A stretch of 64,000 nt of DNA from Nonomuraea jabiensis (GCF_014204795.1 NZ_JACHMB010000001.1:3782001-3846000); one strand, 5' to 3'. Numbered from the stretch's first letter, positions 43,842 to 52,099 are shown. The notes: generated by a model not told the origin, from the sequence alone. Numbers and translations are program-made.

Positions 43842-44573
43842 ATGTCATTTGAGTACACGCCTCCGAAGTACGCGCAGTTGATCGCGGAACTTGAGCGGCG
43901 CATCGACTCGGGCGAGTATCCGCCCGGCTCCCCGCTGCCGAGCGAACACCAGCTCATGGCCGAATTCGCCATGGCGCGCCCGACCGTCGTCAAGGCGCTC
44001 GGCGTTCTCCGGGATCAGGGCTGGATCGTCACCCACCAGGGCAAAGGCCGGTTCGTGCGCGGTCGCCCTGCGATCCCGACGGGGCAACAGGTACGAGCCG
44101 GGCGGGAACTCCTCGACCGGAAAGAGGCCCAGGTCTCCAGTCGGCTGCTCTCGGCTGGAGAGGTCCCCGCACCGAACAGGGTCGCCGCTTATCTCGGGAT
44201 CAAGCCCAAGTCGCCGGTCATGCTGCGGCGGACGCTGGTCGAGCACGACAACGAGCCAACCGAGATCTCTTCGACGTGGCTTCCGGTTGAGGTCGCACAG
44301 GGAACGGCGCTTGCCGAGCTGGAGGAGTTGAAGCAGGGCGTTCGACGTTACGTCGAGAGCGCGGCCGGCGCTTCGCTTGATCACATCATCGAGCACATCA
44401 CCGCGCGCAATCCGACCAAGGAGGAGTGCGGCCTCCTCGGCGTCAAGAGCTCGGCTGCGCTGCTGACCGTCTATGCGGTGGCCTGCGATGCCACTGGAAA
44501 GCCATGGGTCGTCGTCGAGTCCGTCCTGCCTGGAGACCGCCACGAATTGGAGGACGCGTACCCCATTCGCTGA
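43842..44573 (+). CDS. GntR/UTRA transcriptional regulator of AICE1 (KorSA/TraR-like)
   Basis: This 243-residue protein has a GntR winged HTH at residues 10-75 (PPKYAQLIAELERRIDSGEY, PGSPLPSEHQLMAEFAMARP) and a UTRA domain at about 90-240 (RTLVEHDNEPTEISSTWLPV, ARNPTKEECGLLGVKSSAAL). In pSAM2-type elements such a repressor shuts off transfer and replication genes. The fragment at 2205-2402 is a relative. Likely operators lie upstream of itself and of the pra-like gene. Confidence 0.88.
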   Translation: MSFEYTPPKYAQLIAELERRIDSGEYPPGSPLPSEHQLMAEFAMARPTVVKALGVLRDQGWIVTHQGKGRFVRGRPAIPTGQQVRAGRELLDRKEAQVSSRLLSAGEVPAPNRVAAYLGIKPKSPVMLRRTLVEHDNEPTEISSTWLPVEVAQGTALAELEELKQGVRRYVESAAGASLDHIIEHITARNPTKEECGLLGVKSSAALLTVYAVACDATGKPWVVVESVLPGDRHELEDAYPIR

Positions 44574-44584
44574 CCCAGATGGAG

Positions 44585-46000
44585 CTACGAGGCGGTTTCA
44601 GTCGCTCCGGCCGACTGCCGCCACTCCAGGGCTTCGGCTGTGTCGCGGTACTCCAGAAGGTGTTGACCTGCGATCTTCTGGAGTAGGTCGCGCACCTCGG
44701 CCGGAGTGGCGTGGAAGAACTCTCGCCGCAGGTTCACCTTGTTGAGTCGGCGATCGCTCAACTCTGCGTGCAGTCGCGACTCCAGTCCCACCGCATCCTC
44801 ACTGAAGATCAGCGCATGCGTGTCGAACCTGAACGGCACTGATGCGTCACCCAGTTCACGCACGCGGTCTTCAGGCTCCAGCCGGCGGGTCATGCCGATC
44901 TTCACGACGTTCTCCCCGAACGCCCCGATGTTGGAGATGACGTACACGTACCCAGCCCTGGTGTTCGCCTCGCGCGCCTCTACGTCGGCGACCGCCGCAC
45001 CGATCTCCTCCAGCTTGGCCTTCAACTCGTCCACGCTCTCCGCGGACGCGGCACCGTTCTTCAGCAGCTTGGCCAGTGCTGACCGGTAGTGTGCCTCCTC
45101 CTTGCGCAGGCGCGCCTTCTCGCGCTCGAACTCGCGGCGCGCGGCCTCTTCCTCGCGTTGCTGCTCGCGCTGCGCCCGGATGAGCTCTTTCTCCTCCTCC
45201 TGCTTGGCCAGGTAGTCAGCCGTCAGCTCCAGTTCGTGGATCCGCGTTCGGTGATAGTTGGGATGGACGTGGATGTTCATGGTCCGTCCCAGCTTGACGA
45301 TCGTCTCCACGACCTTCTCCAGCCGATCGATCGCCGACTGCAGCTTGTACGGGCGCATGGTTCGCACACAGTTGTCCGCCTCCGCGTTGTACGCGCGCAG
45401 CATCAGCTTGGAGAAGTCGCGCACCATCTTGCGTCCCTCGGCCGCAGACCCGTTCACCTGCCAGTTGGTGGCGCCTACGACGGCTCGCCCCTCTCTGGCC
45501 ATCTCCTTGATGCGAGCCTTCACCCGCGTGAGTTGGTCCTTATAGGCCACCGCGTCGCTCAGCGGATGCCGGTACTCGTAGACACCCACCTCCTGGAGCA
45601 AAACGGTCTCCTCGGTCTGCACGACCCGTCGCTCCGTCTCATGAAGGCGCCTGGTGGCGTCGTCGATAGCGGTTTGCAGTCCGGCGTGCTCTCCGTGCAG
45701 GGCCTCGGTCATTGCCGCGATGCGCATGGCGTCCAGCCCACCCAATCGCTCCACCCATTGGCGTAGCTGGGTGTTCTCCTCTTCGAGCCGCTTCTTGCCG
45801 CCGAAGAGTCCACCGCTCTTGCGTTCCGGTAGCTGTGGTGCGTTCGTTGCTGGTGCAGTCGGCACTTCTTCCAGAACCCAGAATTCCCAGCCGGCGGGAG
45901 CCGGTGGCCACGACGGGTCCGGCTTCCACCCCTGTGGCGGTTTCCACCCGCGAGGCGGGACCGGCCAACCAGGGGGCGAATTGAACTGGTACTCGGGCAT
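44585..46000 (-). CDS. DUF4041 and GIY-YIG (Mug113-type) nuclease, SNIPE-like
   Basis: This 471-residue protein starts with a Trp-Pro repeat (PPGWPVPPRGWKPPQGW, about residues 9-35). It continues with coiled coil (about 60-130), a DUF4041 domain (VGVYEYRHPLSDAVAYKDQL, WQVNGSAAEGRKMVRDFSKL, MLRAYNAEADNCVRT, IHVHPNYHRTRIHELELTAD), a charged coiled coil (about 255-330) and a C-terminal GIY-YIG-like domain (about 347-430: GYVYVISNIG, VVKIGMTRR, DRVREL, GLESRLHAEL, REFF). DUF4041 plus GIY-YIG is the layout of SNIPE, which cuts incoming phage DNA at the membrane; here no membrane helix is visible. GGGGAGGAG precedes the ATG. It lies opposite to the backbone in a cargo slot. Confidence 0.85.
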   Translation of the reverse strand: MPEYQFNSPPGWPVPPRGWKPPQGWKPDPSWPPAPAGWEFWVLEEVPTAPATNAPQLPERKSGGLFGGKKRLEEENTQLRQWVERLGGLDAMRIAAMTEALHGEHAGLQTAIDDATRRLHETERRVVQTEETVLLQEVGVYEYRHPLSDAVAYKDQLTRVKARIKEMAREGRAVVGATNWQVNGSAAEGRKMVRDFSKLMLRAYNAEADNCVRTMRPYKLQSAIDRLEKVVETIVKLGRTMNIHVHPNYHRTRIHELELTADYLAKQEEEKELIRAQREQQREEEAARREFEREKARLRKEEAHYRSALAKLLKNGAASAESVDELKAKLEEIGAAVADVEAREANTRAGYVYVISNIGAFGENVVKIGMTRRLEPEDRVRELGDASVPFRFDTHALIFSEDAVGLESRLHAELSDRRLNKVNLRREFFHATPAEVRDLLQKIAGQHLLEYRDTAEALEWRQSAGATETAS

Positions 46001-46174
46001 GTGCGCTCCTCCCCTGCAGACGACAAGCCACACAGGTGAGATAGCTATGAGCCCCACAAGGGTTACAGGAAGCGAGCTTTCGGAGCCGTCTTGGGAGTTA
46101 TCACCCAAATTTCTATTGCGCCCTAGTTTCGCGCGTCGGAGTTCCAGCTTTCTTCGGCCTGTCCACTTGGTGCA

Positions 46175-46188
46175 CTTGACTGTCCAAG
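46175..46188. promoter_or_regulatory. GntR operator candidate, distal site of AICE1 pra promoter
   Basis: CTTGACTGTCCAAG is the inverted form of the site at 46216-46229 (13 of 14 bases match its reverse complement). It is itself flanked as CACTTG and CAAGTG, a dyad. Confidence 0.6.
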
Positions 46189-46215
46189 TGAACGTCATGC
46201 TTAATGAGCTTACAG

Positions 46216-46229
46216 CTTGGTCAGTCAAG
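46216..46229. promoter_or_regulatory. GntR operator candidate, proximal site of AICE1 pra promoter
   Basis: CTTGGTCAGTCAAG lies 35 bases before the pra-like start and 41 bases centre-to-centre from its partner site. Two sites here and one at gntR fit repression of transfer plus autoregulation. Confidence 0.6.
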
Positions 46230-46263
46230 ATGGCTGACCGCCCAAGAAGAGAGGTTGGCAGGA

Positions 46264-46677
46264 ATGGCAATCCAGGGACCCATCCCCGTGACGTTCGCCC
46301 AGGTCTTCCCGCACGGCTGCTACGCCGTCGGGGAGGTCGAGCAGGTCAAGGACTTCGAGGCTTCGACGAACGGCAGGTTCGTCCAGGCGAGGGACAAGCA
46401 GACGGGCGAACTCGTCTGGCAGATCCCCGTCATGGACGCCGACCCGTCGCTCAAGGCGGCCCAGAAGACCGTGGCAGTCAAGATCCTCAGCCCCACTCAA
46501 CCGGTCGCCCCGGCTCCCGTCGCGGGGCTGCCGTTCACGCCGGTCGAGTTCGACGGACTGACCGTCACGCCGTACGTCAACGGGTCCGGGCGGCTCGCCT
46601 ACTCGATCAAGGCGCGGCAGATGCTCGCGCCCCGTACCAACGCCAAGTCCAACAACAGCAAGGAGGTCGCAGCATGA
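46264..46677 (+). CDS. Pra-like AICE activator protein
   Basis: This 137-residue protein is highly similar to the AICE2 copy at 56937 and the remnant at 2955. Its core is IPVTFAQVFPHGCYAVGEVE, QVKDFEASTNGRFVQARDKQ, VWQIPVMDADPSLKAAQKTV and VTPYVNGSGRLAYSIKARQM. Proteins of this kind are often annotated as plasmid replication, integration and excision activators; I recognise that label from memory only. It opens the operon that runs through tra, rep, xis and int, and its stop overlaps the next start. Confidence 0.7.
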   Translation: MAIQGPIPVTFAQVFPHGCYAVGEVEQVKDFEASTNGRFVQARDKQTGELVWQIPVMDADPSLKAAQKTVAVKILSPTQPVAPAPVAGLPFTPVEFDGLTVTPYVNGSGRLAYSIKARQMLAPRTNAKSNNSKEVAA

Positions 46678-46967
46678 ACACCGGCTACAGCTACACCGTC
46701 ATCCGCGTCCAACCCGACGTCGAGACCCACATCGGGGTCTCGATCTACCCGGACGCCCTGGCCGAAGTGAAGTACTTCCCAGCCAAAGACAACTCTCACG
46801 CCTTCATCAACATCACCCACGGCGTCGCGGACGTGACCATCGGCACCACGAACAACGCCGAGATCACCAACGAGCACATCACCTTCGCCCGCCAGTTGCT
46901 CGACGCGGCGGCGGCCTTCCTCGCCGACTGCGAGCGCCTGCATGCCGAACAGCAGGCGGCGGCCTGA
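46674..46967 (+). CDS. small Spd-like AICE protein
   Basis: This 97-residue soluble protein ends in a helix HITFARQLLDAAAAFLADCE, shared with the AICE2 gene at 57622 (IAREIFNAAARYLADCERLH). It has no membrane segment. It overlaps the Pra-like stop as ATGA. Its place between pra and tra suggests a transfer accessory role. Confidence 0.65.
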   Translation: MNTGYSYTVIRVQPDVETHIGVSIYPDALAEVKYFPAKDNSHAFINITHGVADVTIGTTNNAEITNEHITFARQLLDAAAAFLADCERLHAEQQAAA

Positions 46968-47049
46968 CAAGCAAGCGGGGCCGCTGGAACTGGTCCTTCC
47001 GGCGGCCCCTCATCTCCCCTGACGCGAATCACGAGAGGTCTACAGCCTA

Positions 47050-48468
47050 ATGTTCAAGAGGCTTCCTGGTGACGAGGCGCGCAATCTCGTCACCACCACC
47101 CCAGACACCGCAGTCGTGTTCCAACCGGCTGTCGTGCGGACACCTGCCCTGGTCACCCTCGTCATCTACGGGTGGCGCTTCGTCGTCGCGCTGGTGCGTA
47201 CGATCTGGCGGCACCCGGTGGCGACGTCCGCGCCCACTGCCCTCGGATTCATCTGGTACCAGTACGGCTGGCCGCTGGCGGCATCCCTGTTCGGGGTCGT
47301 CGTGCTGAGCCTGCTGTTCTGGGTCTTCATCGACCGGCCCTCGTTCGCTCGTCTCGTCGGCTGGCGGCTGCTGGCCTGGTGGCGGTTGATGTCGGTCTAC
47401 CGTCGTCACTGGCAGTCCGTCATGGATGTCTCCGGCCTGGGCAAGCGCGTTCATGGTCGCAGCTACCTGCCCCGGCTCGCCCGCGTCCAGTGCGACGGCT
47501 GGGCCGACCGGATCACCGTCCACATGCTGCGGGGCCAGGCGGTCAAGGACTGGTCCGACCGCATCGACAACCTCGCCCATGGCTTCGGCACTACCTCTTG
47601 CCGGGTCGCGCTCATCAAGGGCGGGCGACTGCTCCTTATCTTCCCGCGCCGCGATCCACTGGCCTCGCCGATACCTGCGCTGCCCGTGCCTGACGAGCCG
47701 ACCATCGGGCCAGTCGAGATCGGCAAGCAGGAGGACGGCCAACCGCTCCGGCTCAAAGTGCACGGCACCCACATTCTGATCGCGGGCGCGACCGGGGCCG
47801 GCAAAGGGTCGTTCCTGTGGGACACGATCCGCGGGCTGCTCCCCGCCATGCGGGCGGGCCTGGTCGAGATATGGGCGTTGGATCCCAAGCTGATGGAGCT
47901 GTCGTTCGGGCGAGCGCTGTTCCAAGGCCGGTACGCCGCCGACCCGGCCGACTGCGCCGACCTGCTCGACGAGGCCGTCAGCGTCATGCAGAAGCGGGCA
48001 GCACGCTTCGCCGGTCTCCAGCGTTCCCACGTCCCGACGATCGAAGATCCGTTCGTCCTGGTGCTCGTCGACGAAGTGGCGTTCCTGACCGCCTACCAAC
48101 CCGACAGACAACTCCGGCCACGAATCTCCGCCGCCCTGGCCACCCTGACCACCCAGGGCCGCGCGGTCGGCGTCGGCGTCATGGCCGCACTCCAGGACCC
48201 ACGCAAAGAGGTCATGAACATCCGCAACCTCTTCCCCGACAAGATCGCCCTCCGACTCGACGAATCCGAACAGGTGGACATGGTGCTCGGCGACGGTGCA
48301 CGCGATCGAGGCGCTTTGGCTGATCGCATCTCACCGGTTCCGGAACTGGGCGCGGGGGTCGCCTACATGCGGTTGGAGACCTCGCCCGAACCGATCCGGG
48401 TTCGCGCCGCCTACGTCTCCGACGCCGACATCCGCGCGATGGTCGCGCAGTTCGGGGAGGCCGCATGA
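47050..48468 (+). CDS. FtsK/SpoIIIE-type DNA translocase (Tra) of AICE1
   Basis: This 472-residue protein has two N-terminal membrane helices (about 35-55 and 70-95), then a motor domain with Walker A GATGAGKGS (about 245) and Walker B VLVLVDEVAF (about 337), plus TTQGRAVGVGVMAALQDPRK and ALRLDESEQVDMVLGDGARD. Tra proteins of actinomycete elements form a hexamer that pumps double-stranded DNA into the partner cell. It has no clear winged-helix C-terminus like FtsK gamma. The stop overlaps the next ATG. Confidence 0.92.
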   Translation: MFKRLPGDEARNLVTTTPDTAVVFQPAVVRTPALVTLVIYGWRFVVALVRTIWRHPVATSAPTALGFIWYQYGWPLAASLFGVVVLSLLFWVFIDRPSFARLVGWRLLAWWRLMSVYRRHWQSVMDVSGLGKRVHGRSYLPRLARVQCDGWADRITVHMLRGQAVKDWSDRIDNLAHGFGTTSCRVALIKGGRLLLIFPRRDPLASPIPALPVPDEPTIGPVEIGKQEDGQPLRLKVHGTHILIAGATGAGKGSFLWDTIRGLLPAMRAGLVEIWALDPKLMELSFGRALFQGRYAADPADCADLLDEAVSVMQKRAARFAGLQRSHVPTIEDPFVLVLVDEVAFLTAYQPDRQLRPRISAALATLTTQGRAVGVGVMAALQDPRKEVMNIRNLFPDKIALRLDESEQVDMVLGDGARDRGALADRISPVPELGAGVAYMRLETSPEPIRVRAAYVSDADIRAMVAQFGEAA

Positions 48469-48614
48469 CGCTCGCTCACTTCCTCGAAGGGCTGCGCTGC
48501 GCGTCCTGCGGCACGCCCAACGCCCTCTGGCTCGACCTGACCCGCGCCCTGGTCGAGTGCCGCGAGTGCGGCCAGACCGCGCTCAACGTCACCGACGAAG
48601 GGAGGTCCCTATGA
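48465..48614 (+). CDS. 49-residue zinc-ribbon protein between tra and rep
   Basis: The frame reads MTLAHFLEGLRCASCGTPNA, then LVECRECGQTALNV: two CxxC knuckles making one zinc ribbon. Start and stop overlap tra and rep (ATGA at both ends). The same gene is in AICE2 (59419) and, decayed, at 33237. Conservation and tight coupling point to a real function, perhaps linking transfer and replication. Confidence 0.75.
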   Translation: MTLAHFLEGLRCASCGTPNALWLDLTRALVECRECGQTALNVTDEGRSL

Positions 48615-50248
48615 CCCATGCGCAAGACCGTGCACTTCCCAGAGCGGTACGCCTGGCGATGCCCCTCGCGCGAGACGTCGTCGAAGAGGTCGCCAAGCTC
48701 AACGGCGTATGCATCCGACCCGTCCCGCTCAAGCGACTCGACACCCACACCGGCAAGTGGGAGACCATCGACGTCCCCTGCGGCTCGCCCATGGACAGCA
48801 AGTGCCCGCCATGTGCCAAGCGCAACAAGCAACTGCGCAAGGCCCAATGTCGCGAGGGTTGGCACCTGGACGAGGAACCGACGATCACCCCGGACGAGCC
48901 CAACGAGGAACAGCGCTGGCTGGTTGAGTTCCGCGCCGACATCCAAGCCCAGCGCGACGACACCGAACGCGACGGCGGCGACACCGCCGACCTGGACGCG
49001 GTGATCGAGGGCCTGGACGAGGAGATCAACGCGGCGGGCATGCGGGGGAGCGTGCTGGGCCGGGCGATGACCTCCAAGCGCTCACGCTCGACCAGGCGGC
49101 GGCAGGACGCGCCAGACCTGCCCAAGCGCAGGATGGCGCACACCACGCTGGGCCGGACCTTCCAAGCCCCGGACGGCAGGACCTATCGGCCCTCGTTGTT
49201 CGTCACGCTCACCTTGCCCTCGTACGGCAAGGTTCGTGACGGTGCGCCCGTCGATCCGCAGACCTACGACTACGCACGGGCCGCTCGCGACGCGCTGCAC
49301 TTCTCCAAGCTGGTCGATCGGTTCGTGCAGAACCTTCGCCGCGTCGCGGGCTTCGACGTGCAGTACTTCGCCACCGTGGAGCCACAGAAGCGGCTCGCTC
49401 CACACCTGCACATGGCCATCCGCGGGACGCTACCCCGCGCGGAGATGAAGCAGATCGCGGCGGCCACCTACCACCAGGTGTGGTGGCCACCAGTCGATCA
49501 GGTGCGCTTCGAGGGCGAGCACCTGCCCGTCTGGGAGGAAGGGGCCGGCTACCTCGACGCCGACACCGGAGAAGTCCTGCCCACCTGGGACGAAGCCCTC
49601 GACGAGCTGGACACCGACGAGGACGCCGAGCCGCTGCATGTGATCCGCTTCGGAGAGCAGGTGGACGTCAAGGGCGTGCTCGCGGGCACCAAAGACGCCG
49701 ACCAGTGCATCCGCTACCTGTCCAAGTACCTGACCAAGAGCCTCGGCGACGGGCTCGACGGCCAGGCCCAGCACGAGCACGCGGCGCGCTTCGTCGATGC
49801 GCTGCGCTTCGAGCCCTGCTCGCCGACCTGCCCGAACTGGCTTCGCTACGGCGTCCAGCCCAAGGGCGCCAAAGCCGGGATGGCCCCCGGCCGGTGCCGG
49901 TCCAAGGCGCACAAACCCGAACACCTCGGCTACGCAGGCCGCCGCGTCCTGGTCTCCCGTAAGTGGTCGAACAAGACCCTGGCCGAACACAAGCAGGACC
50001 GCCGTACCTGGGTCCTGGAAGCCCTCGGCAAGGCCGACGAGCTCATAGACCCGCACCGCTACGTCTGGAAGCTGTCCCGGCCGGTGACGCCAACGTGGCT
50101 CCGCTGGCGGTACGGCTCCTGCGGTCCGTTCGTGAGCGGCAACGCTGGCGCGCTCACATGGCCGAACTCCAAGCCAGAGCGGACGGCAAAGATCTTTCGG
50201 CAACTGAAGGGAGGGCGGCATGAGCGGCGGGTCCAAGAGGCCCGTTGA
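48611..50248 (+). CDS. RepSA-like replication initiator of AICE1, frameshifted near its end
   Basis: This 545-residue rolling-circle-type initiator has a Cys-rich part (CGSPMDSKCPPCAKRN, about 60-75), the HUH pair in RLAPHLHMAIRG (about 265) and the catalytic Tyr region QCIRYLSKYLTKSLG (about 370-385). Compared with AICE2, one base is missing near 50080-50088. After HRYVWKLSRP the product ends in 55 unrelated residues, while the old ending (NVAPLAVRLLRSVRERQRW) lies in the next frame and would stop at 50223, overlapping the xis ATG. The core is intact, so activity may survive. Confidence 0.88.
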   Translation: MTHAQDRALPRAVRLAMPLARDVVEEVAKLNGVCIRPVPLKRLDTHTGKWETIDVPCGSPMDSKCPPCAKRNKQLRKAQCREGWHLDEEPTITPDEPNEEQRWLVEFRADIQAQRDDTERDGGDTADLDAVIEGLDEEINAAGMRGSVLGRAMTSKRSRSTRRRQDAPDLPKRRMAHTTLGRTFQAPDGRTYRPSLFVTLTLPSYGKVRDGAPVDPQTYDYARAARDALHFSKLVDRFVQNLRRVAGFDVQYFATVEPQKRLAPHLHMAIRGTLPRAEMKQIAAATYHQVWWPPVDQVRFEGEHLPVWEEGAGYLDADTGEVLPTWDEALDELDTDEDAEPLHVIRFGEQVDVKGVLAGTKDADQCIRYLSKYLTKSLGDGLDGQAQHEHAARFVDALRFEPCSPTCPNWLRYGVQPKGAKAGMAPGRCRSKAHKPEHLGYAGRRVLVSRKWSNKTLAEHKQDRRTWVLEALGKADELIDPHRYVWKLSRPVTPTWLRWRYGSCGPFVSGNAGALTWPNSKPERTAKIFRQLKGGRHERRVQEAR

Positions 50249-50444
50249 CCGCCTCCTGACCGTCGCCGAAGTAGCGGAACGGCTCAGCACCAGCGAGCGG
50301 TTCCCCTGGCGTCTCATCGAAGAACGCCGGATCACCTTCGTCCGCATAGGGCGCAAGGTTCGCATCCCCGAATCCGCACTCAACGACTTCATCGCGGCGG
50401 GACTCGTCCACCCCATATCCACCCGCACATGGAGGGCGGCATGA
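50220..50444 (+). CDS. excisionase (Xis) of AICE1
   Basis: This 74-residue MerR-like winged HTH of the excisionase type reads LLTVAEVAERLSTSERFPWR, then IEERRITFVRIGRKVRIPES. It would bend the att DNA and steer Int toward excision. It overlaps the int start (ATGA) and the original rep end. Confidence 0.88.
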   Translation: MSGGSKRPVDRLLTVAEVAERLSTSERFPWRLIEERRITFVRIGRKVRIPESALNDFIAAGLVHPISTRTWRAA

Positions 50445-51589
50445 GTAAGCGTCGATTCGGGCGCGTTCGAAAACTCCCCTCGGGACGATTCCAGGCCAGG
50501 TATCCAGGACCGGACGGCGTGGACCGCACCGCGCCGCACACCTTCGCCACCAAGAAGGACGCGGAGGTCTGGCTGACCAAGAAAGAGGCCGAACTGCTGG
50601 CCGGCGACTGGCTGAACCCGGACCTCGGGAAGGTCAGCTTCAAGGAGTACGGCGAGGCCTGGATCGATGAGCGTCCGGGCCTGCGGCCGAAGACGGTCCA
50701 GCTCTACGAGGGCCTTCTCCGCCTCCATCTCGTTCCGACTTTCGGCAACTGCGCCATGAGCGAGGTCAAGGTCGCCCACATCCGGAAGTGGCGCAAGCAA
50801 CTCCTCGACAACGGCGTCGGCGCGGTCACCGTGGCCAAGGCGTACCGGCTCCTGAAGGCCATCTTCAACACGGCTGTGGAGGACGGGCTGATCAAAGCCA
50901 ATCCCTGCACGATCAAGAGGGCGGGCAAGGAGGACTCGCCGGAGCGGCCCGTGCTGACCATGAAGCAGGTCTTCGTCCTGGCCGATGCCATCGATCCGCG
51001 GATCTGGCTGCTGATCCTGCTCGCTACCTTCGGGAGCCTGCGGTGGGGTGAACTGGCGGCGCTCCAGCGGAGGAACGTGGACCTGGAGGCGGGCACGATC
51101 CGAGTCGTCGGGACCACGACCGAACTCAAGGACGGCTCGGTGACCATCGGGCCGCCCAAGTCGGAGGCGGGCAAGCGCATTGTCAGTATCCCGACGACGC
51201 TGCTCCCGGACCTTCACAAACACATGGAGACGTACGCGGAGAAGGGCGAGCACGGGCACGTCTTCGTCGGCCCCAAGGGTGCCCAGCTCCGGCGCGCGAA
51301 CTTCACCCGTGTCTGGGCGGCGGCGCTCAAGAAGGCGAAGCTCGGCGGATTTCACTTCCATGATCTCCGCCACACCGGAAACACCCTTGCGGCCCGGTCC
51401 GGCGCGACCCTCCGGGACCTCATGACCCGTATGGGCCACGCGTCCACCCGAGCCGCGCTGATCCACCAGCACACCGCGATGGAGCGCGACAGGGCCATCG
51501 CCGACGCTCTCGGCAAGCTCGCCGAGGAAGCCCTGAAGCCGGAAGAGCCCGAGTCGGACGAGCAAGATCCAGATGGATCGGGCACGTAA
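50441..51589 (+). CDS. tyrosine-family integrase of AICE1 with Tyr to His change
   Basis: This 382-residue protein has an N-terminal arm-binding domain (about 5-55, GRVRKLPSGRFQARYPGPDG), a SAM-like core-binding domain (about 65-165) and a catalytic domain with Arg in FGSLRWGEL and HDLRHTG. At the position of the nucleophile (AMIYQHA in AICE2) it has ALIHQHT: codon CAC at 51464-51466, His342, where TAC would give Tyr. Without the Tyr it should not cut DNA. The stop codon lies inside the right arm repeat. Confidence 0.9.
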   Translation: MSKRRFGRVRKLPSGRFQARYPGPDGVDRTAPHTFATKKDAEVWLTKKEAELLAGDWLNPDLGKVSFKEYGEAWIDERPGLRPKTVQLYEGLLRLHLVPTFGNCAMSEVKVAHIRKWRKQLLDNGVGAVTVAKAYRLLKAIFNTAVEDGLIKANPCTIKRAGKEDSPERPVLTMKQVFVLADAIDPRIWLLILLATFGSLRWGELAALQRRNVDLEAGTIRVVGTTTELKDGSVTIGPPKSEAGKRIVSIPTTLLPDLHKHMETYAEKGEHGHVFVGPKGAQLRRANFTRVWAAALKKAKLGGFHFHDLRHTGNTLAARSGATLRDLMTRMGHASTRAALIHQHTAMERDRAIADALGKLAEEALKPEEPESDEQDPDGSGT

Positions 51590-51598
51590 CGGGCACGG
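51579..51598. repeat. right arm repeats of AICE1
   Basis: CGGGCACG, TAA, CGGGCACG: a tandem pair that overlaps the int stop codon and matches the left pair at 38560-38580 with one difference in the spacer. Confidence 0.8.
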
Positions 51599-51626
51599 AA
51601 GATCGAAAAGAGCCTTAGAAACGATC

Positions 51627-51663
51627 AAAGCCAGGTCGGGAATCCATCCCTGACCTGGCTTTT
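51627..51663 (+). terminator. terminator after AICE1 int
   Basis: Stem AAAGCCAGGTC paired with GACCTGGCTTT, with inner GGG/CCC pairs, followed by T. It lies just before the att core. Confidence 0.85.
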
Positions 51664-51668
51664 CATAG

Positions 51669-51820
51669 TGAGAGCGGGTGACGGGAATCGAACCCGCGCT
51701 GTCAGCTTGGGAACTGGAAGGATCGCGGCACGTGAGGGTCCTGAGCTGGACGGAAAGCCGGTCGCGAGTGACCGTGGTTGACCCCTCGTTACCCTGTCTA
51801 ATTGCACGCTAATTGCACGG
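51669..51820. repeat. att core shared by AICE1 and AICE2, with left arm repeats (type A)
   Basis: Bases 51669-51712 are identical to the tRNA-Gly 3' half at 62783-62826. TAATTGCACG is repeated in tandem at 51799-51820 and matches the right-end pair at 62690-62711 with one mismatch in 22 bases. Confidence 0.9.
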
Positions 51821-51871
51821 TGATCAGCCAGCGACCTGGGGTTTCTCACGCGACGCGCACACCCTGCGCCC

Positions 51872-52099
51872 TGATCATCCCGTCTGCCGTCGACCCGCCC
51901 GAAGGGGAAGCGGGCCAGGGCCACGGGGACAAGGTGGAGCCCCCAACCGGAGGAACGACCTTGGCCCCGTGGCCCTGGTCTGCTCGGCTTGTCCCGGGTC
52001 GATGGCGGGCGGGATGATCAGGCTTCCACCTCAGCCACCCTCGGACCTCGTCTCACGCACCTCGATCATCCCGGAGCCGGAGTGCCCCGCCGGAGGCAA
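51872..52099. repeat. conserved hairpin element, copy 3 (full)
   Basis: GATCATCCCG at 51873 (forward), its reverse complement at 52010-52019, and GATCATCCCGG at 52064 (forward). Between the first two, arms at 51914-51935 and 51958-51979 form a 22-base near-perfect stem (CCAGGGCCACGGGG with CCCCGTGGCCCTGG). The sequence can fold into nested hairpins. The position near the element's left end suggests a cis site for transfer or replication. Confidence 0.85.

Larger units (their letters stand above)
38414..51712. mobile_element. AICE1, 13.3-kb integrative conjugative element, probably immobile
   Basis: Bounded by 44-base tRNA-Gly att cores and matching ACGGGCACG arm repeats. Backbone in order: zinc-finger protein, 95-residue protein, GntR, Pra-like, Spd-like, Tra, zinc ribbon, Rep, Xis, Int. 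Cargo: lipoprotein, DUF4279 and SUKH genes, membrane protein, XRE regulator and a DUF4041/GIY-YIG nuclease. A further left-end scar (type C) at 39310 lies inside, so it has absorbed or overlain an older element. Integrase Tyr to His and a rep frameshift suggest it can no longer move alone. Confidence 0.85.

Noticed and set aside
49430..51628. 732-residue minus-strand frame across rep, xis and int
   Set aside because: It has no recognisable domain and is fully opposite three well-supported backbone genes.
21..51712. tRNA-Gly copies at the scars as working tRNA genes
   Set aside because: They keep only the 3' half; D-arm and 5' acceptor strand are missing, so they cannot fold as tRNAs.
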